Assembly: GCA_023227965.1 (NCBI GenBank)
Contig: JALOCA010000034.1
Coordinates: forward strand, 1 to 33,552
Direction of reading: 5' to 3'
Length of the DNA stretch: 33,552 nucleotides
Origin: Lentimicrobiaceae bacterium
GTDB taxonomy: Bacteria > Bacteroidota > Bacteroidia > Bacteroidales > JALOCA01
In this document: piece by piece, positions 1-7,003 of the stretch
Position numbering within the stretch: the stretch's first letter is position 1
Layout of the letters: every line of letters begins with the position of its first letter
Translations under genes and position numbers: made by a program
The notes under the pieces: generated by a model
What the model saw: only the letters and a program-made list of their open reading frames with translations
Databases searched by the model: none
What the model was told of the DNA's origin: nothing

Positions 1-767
1 GGGTTAGGGATTGCTTCAAAATGGGCTTTAATTTTTGCTTCGGCAGCATCTATATCAATGTCGCCAACTACTATTACAGCCATCAGATCGGGGCGATACC
101 AATCAGTATAAAATTGGTGAATAGTTTCATGTTTAAAATTTTGTATGATGTCAACTTTTCCTATAGGAATACGTTCGGCATAACGGGAATCTTTCAGAAC
201 GACAGGAAGCCAGCGTTTCATCATACGGTCATCAGCACCAAGGCCCAAACGCCATTCTTCCACGATAACTCCACGTTCCTTGTCAATCTCTTTTCCGTCC
301 ATGGTAACGTTATGCGCCCAGTCTTCTAATACCTGGTACCCTTTTTCTACGAGTTCTTCTTTATCTGTAGGTATTTGTAACATATATACTGTTTCGGCAA
401 AACTGGTGTAAGCATTGATATCTCCGCCAAAAGACATGCCTATGGACTGAAAATAGTTTATCAGTTCGTTTTTAGGAAAGTTTTTGGTTCCGTTGAAACA
501 CATATGTTCGGTAAAATGTGCCAGTCCCTGCTGGGCATCAGTTTCGTAAAGTGAACCGACATTTACAGCGAGCCGTAGTTCGACACGTTTTTCGGGTTTT
601 GCATTTTTGCGTATATAATAAGTGAGTCCGTTGGCTAATTTCCCAATACGTACATTATTATCTATAGGTATAAGAGCGCTTAAATCAACGGGTTGCTGGG
701 CATATACTACTGTAAAACCCAGAATTCCTGCCGCAAGGAAAAGGAAAAATAAACAAAACTTTTTCAT
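1..767 (-). CDS. M16 family zinc metallopeptidase (insulinase/pitrilysin type), N-terminal part, cut by window edge
   Basis: The minus strand is open from an ATG at 767 to the left edge, giving about 255 residues. An N-terminal signal peptide (Lys-Lys, then a hydrophobic stretch ending near VYAQ, residues 20-24) predicts export to the periplasm. The M16 inverted zinc motif HxxEH is present as H84-F-T-E87-H88. A GVIVEEW-like segment further on, near residue 165, is where the family's third zinc ligand normally lies. The second half of the protein lies outside the window; complete family members usually have about 900 residues with paired M16 domains. The likely role is degradation of peptides in the periplasm. 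No TAnnTTTG element was found in the 108 bases between it and dnaX, so it may be read through from dnaX or use another promoter. Confidence 0.9.
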   Translation of the reverse strand, partial: MKKFCLFFLFLAAGILGFTVVYAQQPVDLSALIPIDNNVRIGKLANGLTYYIRKNAKPEKRVELRLAVNVGSLYETDAQQGLAHFTEHMCFNGTKNFPKNELINYFQSIGMSFGGDINAYTSFAETVYMLQIPTDKEELVEKGYQVLEDWAHNVTMDGKEIDKERGVIVEEWRLGLGADDRMMKRWLPVVLKDSRYAERIPIGKVDIIQNFKHETIHQFYTDWYRPDLMAVIVVGDIDIDAAEAKIKAHFEAIPN

Positions 768-830
768 GTGTAAATAAATTTTAAATTAAGGCTATATAAT
801 GTTTGAATGTGAGTTTGTTATCGTGTTTGT

Positions 831-844
831 CCCGATTAATCAGG
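831..844. repeat. short palindrome CCCGATTAATCAGG
   Basis: This 14-bp imperfect dyad has a GATTAATC core flanked by CC and GG, with one mismatched pair. It lies between the end of dnaX and the start of the M16 peptidase gene, about 65 bases before that start codon. It shares the CCCGAT half-site with the perfect dyad at 23575-23590. It could be an operator, a weak RNA hairpin or a copy of a dispersed palindrome; the sequence alone does not decide. Confidence 0.35.
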
Positions 845-875
845 ACTCTCGTTTTGTAAAGGTTACTATTTGTTT

Positions 876-2594
876 TTAAAAATCAAGTTCAAGGGAATGG
901 TCTTCCTTAAATTTTTTGATTAACGGGTTTTTTTCGGCAAGGGCATTTAATTTTTCTATCGGGGTGTAGGGTCTGATGGTGTCTTCCGATTTTGTTATTA
1001 GTATTGTTATTTGTATTTTGTTATTATTTAATGTTTTATGTAAAAATCCCAAAAGTTCGGGTTTGCGTTGAAAAATTTCATCTTCCTGGATTTTATTGTC
1101 AATTTGCAATTCAATGCAATAGTTTTCTTTCAGCTTAGGTTTTTTCTTTGTGAGTGTTGCAAAGAAATTCGGATTTTCTTCGGCAATACTATCTGCAAAA
1201 GTTTTCCAGGCTTGTTCCATTTCTTTCTGAGTAAAATCTTTGCAAACGTTGTAGTTTTCCTGTGTTTCCTCCACTTTTTTTACCGCAGGGCTTTGCTGCA
1301 TATTCCGGGTAATGGATATTCCCGTATCCGGCATGGCAACATTGGTAGCCCCTACAGTTGTTTGGGCAGTTTCGGGCGAAATGAGCTTCGTTGTAACAGG
1401 ATGCCCAGCTTCAATTTTATTCTCTTCCCTCAGTATTTGTGGCGCAGGTACTTCCGGCTTACCTTGCTGTTTTTGCTGTACCGGCTGATTAATGGTAGGG
1501 TTGGGGTGCAGATTGCAGAGTTGCATAAGCAGCAATTCAATGCTTAAACGTTTGCTATTGCTCGCTTTATAGTTAACATCGCATTTGTTTACCATTTCGA
1601 GTGCCGGAATCAGGAAAGATAACCCGCTTTTGGCTGATTGCTGTGCATAGCGGCTTTTTACCCCCGAGCTTACTTCGAGTAGTTTTAGGGTAGCTTCGTC
1701 TTTACACACTAACAGGTTGCGGAGGTGTTCACCCAATCCGACAAGAAAATGTTGTCCATCAAAGCCATTTTCAATTATTTCATTTAAAATGAGCAGGCAG
1801 TTGGAAATATCACCGTTGATGGCATAATCCGTGGTTCGGAAATAATATTCATAATCAAGTACATTCAGGTTTTCAATTACAGCTTCGTAGGTAAGTTGGT
1901 TATTGGTTGAACTTACAATCTGGTCAAAAATAGAAAGCGCATCCCGCATGGCTCCGTCCGCCTTTTGAGCTATGGTATGCAATGCATCAGGCTCAGTATT
2001 CACGTGTTCATGGAGTGCTACGTAAGCCAACTGACTAACAATATCATCAACAGTCAACCTGCGAAAGTCGAAAATCTGACAGCGCGATAATATGGTGGGA
2101 AGGATTTTGTGTTTTTCGGTAGTGGCTAATATAAATTTTGCATAAGCAGGGGGCTCTTCCAGCGTTTTCAGAAATGCATTAAAAGCGGAAGCCGAAAGCA
2201 TGTGCACTTCATCAATGATGTACACTTTGTATTTCCCGATTTGCGGAGGAATACGCACCTGCTCTACCAGGCTGCGGATATCGTCAACAGAGTTATTGGA
2301 TGCTGCATCCAACTCGTGAATATTAAATGAGGCTGACGTATTGAACGAAAGGCAGGAGGGACACTGGTTACAGGGCTCGGCGTTTTCAGAAAGATTTTCG
2401 CAATTGATGGTTTTGGCTAAGATACGAGCACAGGTGGTTTTGCCAACTCCACGAGGTCCGCAAAACAAAAATGCCTGGGCTAACTGTTTGTTGTTTATCG
2501 CATTTTTGAGTGTATTGGTGATAGATTTCTGTCCTATTACTGTGTCGAAAGTGACGGGACGGTATTTTCGTGCCGATACAATGAAATTATCCAT
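876..2594 (-). CDS. dnaX: DNA polymerase III subunit gamma/tau
   Basis: This is the clamp-loader ATPase of the replisome, which loads the sliding clamp and couples polymerase to helicase. At 572 residues it is of normal size. Walker A is GPRGVGKTT at 46-54. The zinc-binding cysteines are C65, C75, C78 and C81. Walker B is IIDEVH around D128-E129, and the SRC arginine-finger motif is at 170-172. Residues from about 365 to 460 form a Pro/Gln/Thr-rich linker, followed by a charged tau-type tail. The start is ATG at 2594, with a TACTTTTG promoter element just upstream at 2626-2633. The next gene downstream is the M16 peptidase, 108 bases away. Nothing is missing, and no programmed frameshift site was established. 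Confidence 0.97.
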   Translation of the reverse strand: MDNFIVSARKYRPVTFDTVIGQKSITNTLKNAINNKQLAQAFLFCGPRGVGKTTCARILAKTINCENLSENAEPCNQCPSCLSFNTSASFNIHELDAASNNSVDDIRSLVEQVRIPPQIGKYKVYIIDEVHMLSASAFNAFLKTLEEPPAYAKFILATTEKHKILPTILSRCQIFDFRRLTVDDIVSQLAYVALHEHVNTEPDALHTIAQKADGAMRDALSIFDQIVSSTNNQLTYEAVIENLNVLDYEYYFRTTDYAINGDISNCLLILNEIIENGFDGQHFLVGLGEHLRNLLVCKDEATLKLLEVSSGVKSRYAQQSAKSGLSFLIPALEMVNKCDVNYKASNSKRLSIELLLMQLCNLHPNPTINQPVQQKQQGKPEVPAPQILREENKIEAGHPVTTKLISPETAQTTVGATNVAMPDTGISITRNMQQSPAVKKVEETQENYNVCKDFTQKEMEQAWKTFADSIAEENPNFFATLTKKKPKLKENYCIELQIDNKIQEDEIFQRKPELLGFLHKTLNNNKIQITILITKSEDTIRPYTPIEKLNALAEKNPLIKKFKEDHSLELDF

Positions 2595-2625
2595 TTGCTA
2601 TTAAAACAAGGTTGATTTGGTTTGT

Positions 2626-2633
2626 CAAAAGTA
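2626..2633 (-). promoter_or_regulatory. -7 promoter element (TACTTTTG) for dnaX
   Basis: The plus strand reads CAAAAGTA, which is TACTTTTG on the coding strand and a full match to the Bacteroidota TAnnTTTG -7 consensus. It would place transcription start roughly 25 bases before the dnaX ATG. No convincing TTTG -33 box was seen at the usual distance. Confidence 0.5.
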
Positions 2634-2780
2634 AAAAAAAAAGCATTCAGTGAGGCTTAACCCCATAATACAATACTAAAAAAATATATTTACTTAGTTT
2701 TCAATTAATTTAAATAAATTTTTACAGAAAGCGCTATGTTTCTATCTTTTTTATATCTTGGTGGCTCTTTTTGTATGGCT

Positions 2781-4088
2781 ATGATTCTCGTATATGTTTC
2801 AAAACAATCGCAACGTTGCAAGTATATCTTTAACCTGATATTCTCTGGTTTAGTTGGTATTAACGTTAGGTTAACTACTTCCAAAGAAGAATTTGCCGGA
2901 TTTGAAGGCCCTAAAATTAATTATTCTGGTGAACTCTTTGAGGATGCAATATTTTTTGAGCCTGCACCTTTATTGTTTGAGTCCGGAATCCGCAACCAGA
3001 ATGTAAAATTGGTTGAATATAAAAATATTCCATGTCTTTTTCCGGTTTTCGACAAACATTCTTCTTTGCCTTTTGATCCATTTGCCGCAGCTTTTTACAT
3101 GGTATCGCGCTACGAAGAGTATTTCCCGTTTATTAAAGATAAATATGACAGGTATGTTGCCAGCCAGAGTATTGCCAGCCAAAAACACTTTCTGCAAAAA
3201 CCTGTGGTGAACTATTGGGCTGAAATGGTAAAAGAGATTGTAAATAACTACTATCCTGCGTTGAAATTCCGGCAAAAAAAATACCAATTTATACCCACGA
3301 TTGATATTGATGCAGCGTATGCGTTCCGGCTAAAAGGGTTTGTGAGAAATAGTGGAGGCTTTTTAAAGTCGCTTGCTGACCGTAACTTTTCTGAATTTTT
3401 TCAACGTGCAAGGGTATTGTCGGGTCTGGAAAAAGATCCTTTTGATACATATGATTATCAATTTACATTGCAAAAAAAATACAACCTAAAACCTGTTTAT
3501 TTTATACTTTTTGCTGATTATGGCTACAATGATAAAAATATTTCTGTCGGAAATATAAAATTCCAGTATCTGTTAAAAACCATTGCCGATTATGCCCCTG
3601 TGGGTATTCACCCTTCATTCGGATCCAATTTTCATCCTGAAAAACTGGAACAGGAAGTCGCCAATCTTTCAGCGGTGCTTAAGTGTGAAATTACCAAAAG
3701 CAGGCAACATTTTCTTATGCTTAATTTTCCGGCAACTTACCGTAATCTTATTAATCTTGATATAGCCGATGATTATTCAATGGGATATGCTTCGCAAATT
3801 GGATTCAGGGCAGGAATTGCCGATACGTTCCCTTTCTATGACCTGGATTCTGACACTGCTACCCATTTGCAGATTCACCCTTTTGCAGTGATGGATGGTA
3901 CACTTGCCGATTATCTGCAAATACACGTTGATGAGGCACTTCAAAAAATAAAACCCCTTATTGATGAAACGAAAGCAGTAAAGGGTACGTTCATGAGTAT
4001 TTGGCATAATGTATCTTTGAGCAACCAGGGCAAATGGAAGGACTGGCGCAATGTTTATGAAGAAATGATACAATATGCATTGCCATAG
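2781..4088 (+). CDS. polysaccharide deacetylase-like protein (DUF7033-type N-terminus)
   Basis: From the ATG at 2781 the protein has 435 residues. The reading frame is open back to an ATG at 2736 (450 residues), but the extra T-rich leader looks untranslated, and as I recall homologues begin directly at MILVYV. The second half resembles the NodB/polysaccharide deacetylase fold: TIDID in place of TFDDG (D175 and D177), GIHPS (H277), GFRAG (R343) and LQIHP (H366). No signal peptide is obvious, so it is probably cytoplasmic or membrane-peripheral. In Bacteroidota such proteins sit beside acyltransferases and glycan genes, and the next gene here is FemAB-like. A role in modifying a glycan or lipid-linked sugar is inferred. 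Activity is uncertain because the motifs differ from classical deacetylases. Confidence 0.8.
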   Translation: MILVYVSKQSQRCKYIFNLIFSGLVGINVRLTTSKEEFAGFEGPKINYSGELFEDAIFFEPAPLLFESGIRNQNVKLVEYKNIPCLFPVFDKHSSLPFDPFAAAFYMVSRYEEYFPFIKDKYDRYVASQSIASQKHFLQKPVVNYWAEMVKEIVNNYYPALKFRQKKYQFIPTIDIDAAYAFRLKGFVRNSGGFLKSLADRNFSEFFQRARVLSGLEKDPFDTYDYQFTLQKKYNLKPVYFILFADYGYNDKNISVGNIKFQYLLKTIADYAPVGIHPSFGSNFHPEKLEQEVANLSAVLKCEITKSRQHFLMLNFPATYRNLINLDIADDYSMGYASQIGFRAGIADTFPFYDLDSDTATHLQIHPFAVMDGTLADYLQIHVDEALQKIKPLIDETKAVKGTFMSIWHNVSLSNQGKWKDWRNVYEEMIQYALP

Positions 4089-4133
4089 TACGATTTTATT
4101 TAAAATAAAAAATTTAATTATATATTAAAATTG

Positions 4134-5057
4134 TTGAAATATATAAAAAATAATGCAATTGACATAGTTCGCTGGAACAATTGTATAGCGCAATCAAACA
4201 ACAGATTACCTTATGCCTTTTCGTGGTATCTCGATGCTGTTTTTCCAGGTTGGGATGCCGTTGTGGAAGAAAATTACAAGGCTGTTTTTCCGCTTGTAAT
4301 TAGGAAAAAATATGGTATTTATTATATTTTTCAACCTTATTTTATCCAACAATTAGGCATTTTTTCTACGGTTTCTCTCGATGAAAATATGGTGGATGAG
4401 TTTATTGCTGCGATACCTCCTTTTGTTAAACTTGTAAGAATTAATTTGAATTACTCCAATAAAAGCCGACTATTTTCGCATACTATTTCTCTGCTTACAA
4501 ATCTTGAATTAAATCTTGCTGTTCCCTATGAGAAAATATATAAAAATTATTCTGAAAATACAAGAAGAAATATAAAAAAAGCAAATACCAACGGTCTTTT
4601 TATTCAATCTACAGAAAGTCCCGAAACCATCATTTCACTTTTCAGAAAAAACAGGGGCAGTACAATTGAAAAAATGAATGATACGGCTTATAATAAACTC
4701 CGGTTGCTTTTACAGACGGCATGTCAACATGCGAAAGTGTCATTAAAAGAAGTATATACTTCAGATAATGTTTTATGTGCTGGCGCCATTTTGCTTTCTG
4801 ATGGTGGACGCAATATTTTTATTTTTTCGGCAGTGAATGCTCTTGCAAGAAAAAACGGCGCCATGTCTTTCCTTATTGACCATTGGATACAGGAAAAGGC
4901 AGGGCAAGTCGGTATTTTTGATTTTGAAGGCTCAAACAATGCGCAACTGGCGAGGTTTTACAAGGGTTTTGGCGCAACAGAAATATTTTATCCACATTTG
5001 GAAATCAATAGATTAAACCCTATATTGCACACTATATTACGTATAATTAAACATTGA
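4134..5057 (+). CDS. FemAB/GNAT-like acyltransferase
   Basis: This protein of about 307 residues has the layout of the GNAT_acetyltransf_6 (FemAB/BioF2-like) family: an N-terminal half that ends in an RRNIKKA segment near residue 142, then a C-terminal GNAT-like domain with FDFEGSNN and a GFGA loop near the end. These proteins transfer acyl or aminoacyl groups to cell-wall or polysaccharide precursors; the substrate here is unknown. There is no ATG near the start. The frame opens with two TTG codons at 4131 and 4134, and 4134 gives MKYIKNN-, which fits the family. It follows the deacetylase-like gene by about 45 bases in the same direction, suggesting co-transcription and a shared substrate. 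There is no signal peptide, so it is probably cytoplasmic. Confidence 0.78.
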   Translation: MKYIKNNAIDIVRWNNCIAQSNNRLPYAFSWYLDAVFPGWDAVVEENYKAVFPLVIRKKYGIYYIFQPYFIQQLGIFSTVSLDENMVDEFIAAIPPFVKLVRINLNYSNKSRLFSHTISLLTNLELNLAVPYEKIYKNYSENTRRNIKKANTNGLFIQSTESPETIISLFRKNRGSTIEKMNDTAYNKLRLLLQTACQHAKVSLKEVYTSDNVLCAGAILLSDGGRNIFIFSAVNALARKNGAMSFLIDHWIQEKAGQVGIFDFEGSNNAQLARFYKGFGATEIFYPHLEINRLNPILHTILRIIKH

Positions 5058-5069
5058 TGATAATTTAAC

Positions 5070-5077
5070 TAATTTTG
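5070..5077 (+). promoter_or_regulatory. -7 promoter element (TAATTTTG) before upp
   Basis: A full TAnnTTTG match lies 20 bases before the upp start, in the short gap after the acyltransferase gene. It suggests that upp and the permease have their own promoter even though the preceding genes run in the same direction. No -33 box was recognised at the canonical spacing. Confidence 0.4.
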
Positions 5078-5096
5078 TATAAAATATTTTTGAAAA

Positions 5097-5750
5097 ATGG
5101 TAAAGAACATCGGCAAGAACAATACAATTTTTAACCAGTTTATAGCAGAAATTCGTGATGCAGAAATACAAAAGGACAGTTTCCGCTTTCGCAGGAACCT
5201 GGAACGTATAGGCGAAATTTTTGCATATGAAATAAGTAAAGAATTAAATTATACGGTTAAAGAAGTTGTTACAACATTAGGGACTGCTAATGTTCCAGTA
5301 CTAACTGTAGCGCCGGTACTTGCCACCATTTTGCGGGCGGGGTTGCCATTACACCAGGGTTTGCTCAACTTTTTCGACCGGTCAGAAAACGGATTCGTAT
5401 CGGCATACCGAAAATATAAAAAAAACGGAGGATTTACTATCCAGGTTGAATATTCTTCCTGTCCGGAATTGACGGGAAAGGTACTCATTCTTTCAGATCC
5501 TATGTTGGCTACCGGTGCTTCGATGGTAGCTACTTACAAAGAATTGCTAATCAGTGGAAAACCCGCCCATACCCACATTGTGTCCGTACTTGCCTGCGAC
5601 GAAGGAATTGAATACCTGAAACGCAATCTCCCGAAAAATGATTATACGTTATGGGTGGGCGCTATTGACGACGAACTTACTGCACAAGCCTATATTGTTC
5701 CCGGTTTGGGTGATGCGGGTGATCTTGCCTTTGGTAAAAAAGCTGAGTGA
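5097..5750 (+). CDS. upp: uracil phosphoribosyltransferase
   Basis: This enzyme converts uracil and PRPP to UMP in pyrimidine salvage, in the cytoplasm. Its 217 residues are typical for the family. The PRPP-binding loop is DPMLATGAS at 134-142 and the C-terminal uracil-binding loop is GLGDAGD at 203-209. The ATG at 5097 has a TAnnTTTG element 20 bases upstream. The stop codon overlaps the ATG of the following permease by one base (TGATG), which indicates translational coupling. The functional link between the two is not obvious. Confidence 0.97.
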   Translation: MVKNIGKNNTIFNQFIAEIRDAEIQKDSFRFRRNLERIGEIFAYEISKELNYTVKEVVTTLGTANVPVLTVAPVLATILRAGLPLHQGLLNFFDRSENGFVSAYRKYKKNGGFTIQVEYSSCPELTGKVLILSDPMLATGASMVATYKELLISGKPAHTHIVSVLACDEGIEYLKRNLPKNDYTLWVGAIDDELTAQAYIVPGLGDAGDLAFGKKAE

Positions 5751-6994
5751 TGAACAATCTGGTTAAAGAAAATATTAAAATATCTCTGCTTTCTATTCGT
5801 AGCCATTTGCTGCGAACCATACTTACTATTCTCATTATCGCTTTTGGCATTATGGCACTTGTAGGTATTTTAACTGCCATTGATACCATAAAATATTACC
5901 TGAATGACAATTTTACCATGATGGGAGCCAATACTCTTACCATCCGTAAAAGGCAAATGCATATGCATATGGGAAATCATTCGAGCAATCCAAAGCTGTA
6001 CAAAAGCATTTCCTACGAAGATGCAACTAATTTTAAGGAGAGGTACGAATTTCCATCGGCAGTCTCAATTTTTATTTTTGCTTCCCATACTGCCACTGTA
6101 AAATATGCATCCGTTAAGTCCAATCCGAATATTCCTGTAGCCGGAGCGGATGAAAATTATTTGATAACATCGGGTAACGAAATTGTGAAGGGAAGAAATT
6201 TTACACCCTCCGAGGTGTATTATGGGTCAAACGTTGTAATTGTGGGAAGTGAAATTATTTCTACACTTTTTAATAACAAAAATGCAGATGCTGTTGATAA
6301 GATAATATCCATAGGTGCCGGGAAATATAAAATCATTGGAGTATTGAAGGAAAAAGGGTCGAGTATTGGTTTCAGCAGCGATAAAATGTGCATAATTTCA
6401 TTAAATAATGTAAGACAGTATTTTTCAAAGCCCGACATGTCTTATTCCATCAACATTACCGTAAACGATCCCAAAAACATGGAAATAGCAGAGGGGGAAG
6501 CGATGAGCTTGTTCAGCGTGATAAGAAAAGTTAAACCCGGCAGTGAAATTAGTTTTGACATCTCAAAAAGTGATAACCTTGCTAAAATGCTTTTTGAAAA
6601 CCTGAAATATCTTAGGCTGGCGGCTACCATTATTGGACTTATCACCCTGGTGGGTGCAGCTATCGGGTTGATGAACATTATGTTGGTTTCTGTTAAAGAG
6701 CGTACTCAGGAAATTGGTATCCGCAAAGCTATAGGTGCTAAAAAGCGAACTATTAAACGGCAATTTCTAATCGAAGCCATTGTAATTGCCCAGTTGGGAG
6801 GAATACTGGGGATATTTTTTGGAATAATAATCGGGAACTCCATATCGCTGATGATTGGCAGTAAATTTATTATCCCCTGGATTTGGATAATTTCGGGTGT
6901 TGTGCTTTGTTTTATTGTCGCACTGATTTCCGGGATTGTGCCCGCCACTAAAGCCGCCAATCTCGATCCTATTGAAGCACTCAGGTATGAGTAA
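5750..6994 (+). CDS. MacB/FtsX-type ABC transporter permease
   Basis: This 414-residue inner-membrane protein has the MacB layout. One N-terminal membrane helix (about 18-44) is followed by a large periplasmic MacB_PCD domain (about 45-275), then three C-terminal helices of the FtsX domain. The FtsX signature VKERTQEIGIRKAIGA is at about 318-333, and the family's ending NLDPIEALRYE is complete. The start is ATG at 5750, sharing one base with the upp stop; a GTG at 5747 is also in frame but less likely. MacB-type permeases work with an ATPase and usually a membrane-fusion protein, and neither is adjacent. The partner must be elsewhere. Likely roles are lipoprotein, peptide or drug efflux or envelope stress; the substrate is unknown. 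Confidence 0.92.
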   Translation: MNNLVKENIKISLLSIRSHLLRTILTILIIAFGIMALVGILTAIDTIKYYLNDNFTMMGANTLTIRKRQMHMHMGNHSSNPKLYKSISYEDATNFKERYEFPSAVSIFIFASHTATVKYASVKSNPNIPVAGADENYLITSGNEIVKGRNFTPSEVYYGSNVVIVGSEIISTLFNNKNADAVDKIISIGAGKYKIIGVLKEKGSSIGFSSDKMCIISLNNVRQYFSKPDMSYSINITVNDPKNMEIAEGEAMSLFSVIRKVKPGSEISFDISKSDNLAKMLFENLKYLRLAATIIGLITLVGAAIGLMNIMLVSVKERTQEIGIRKAIGAKKRTIKRQFLIEAIVIAQLGGILGIFFGIIIGNSISLMIGSKFIIPWIWIISGVVLCFIVALISGIVPATKAANLDPIEALRYE

Positions 6995-7003
6995 AAACTG
7001 ATT

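Noticed and set aside
21..329. 102-residue open frame on the plus strand
   Set aside because: It is antisense to the M16 peptidase, whose HFTEH motif and signal peptide are clear on the other strand.
1068..1547. 159-residue open frame on the plus strand
   Set aside because: It lies wholly antisense to dnaX, has no recognisable domain, and its Phe/Leu/Cys-rich sequence is what antisense frames of a charged protein look like.
5054..5056. TTG as a -33 box for upp
   Set aside because: It is only 13 bases from the -7 element, too short for the usual 17-23 base spacing, so only the -7 element is reported.
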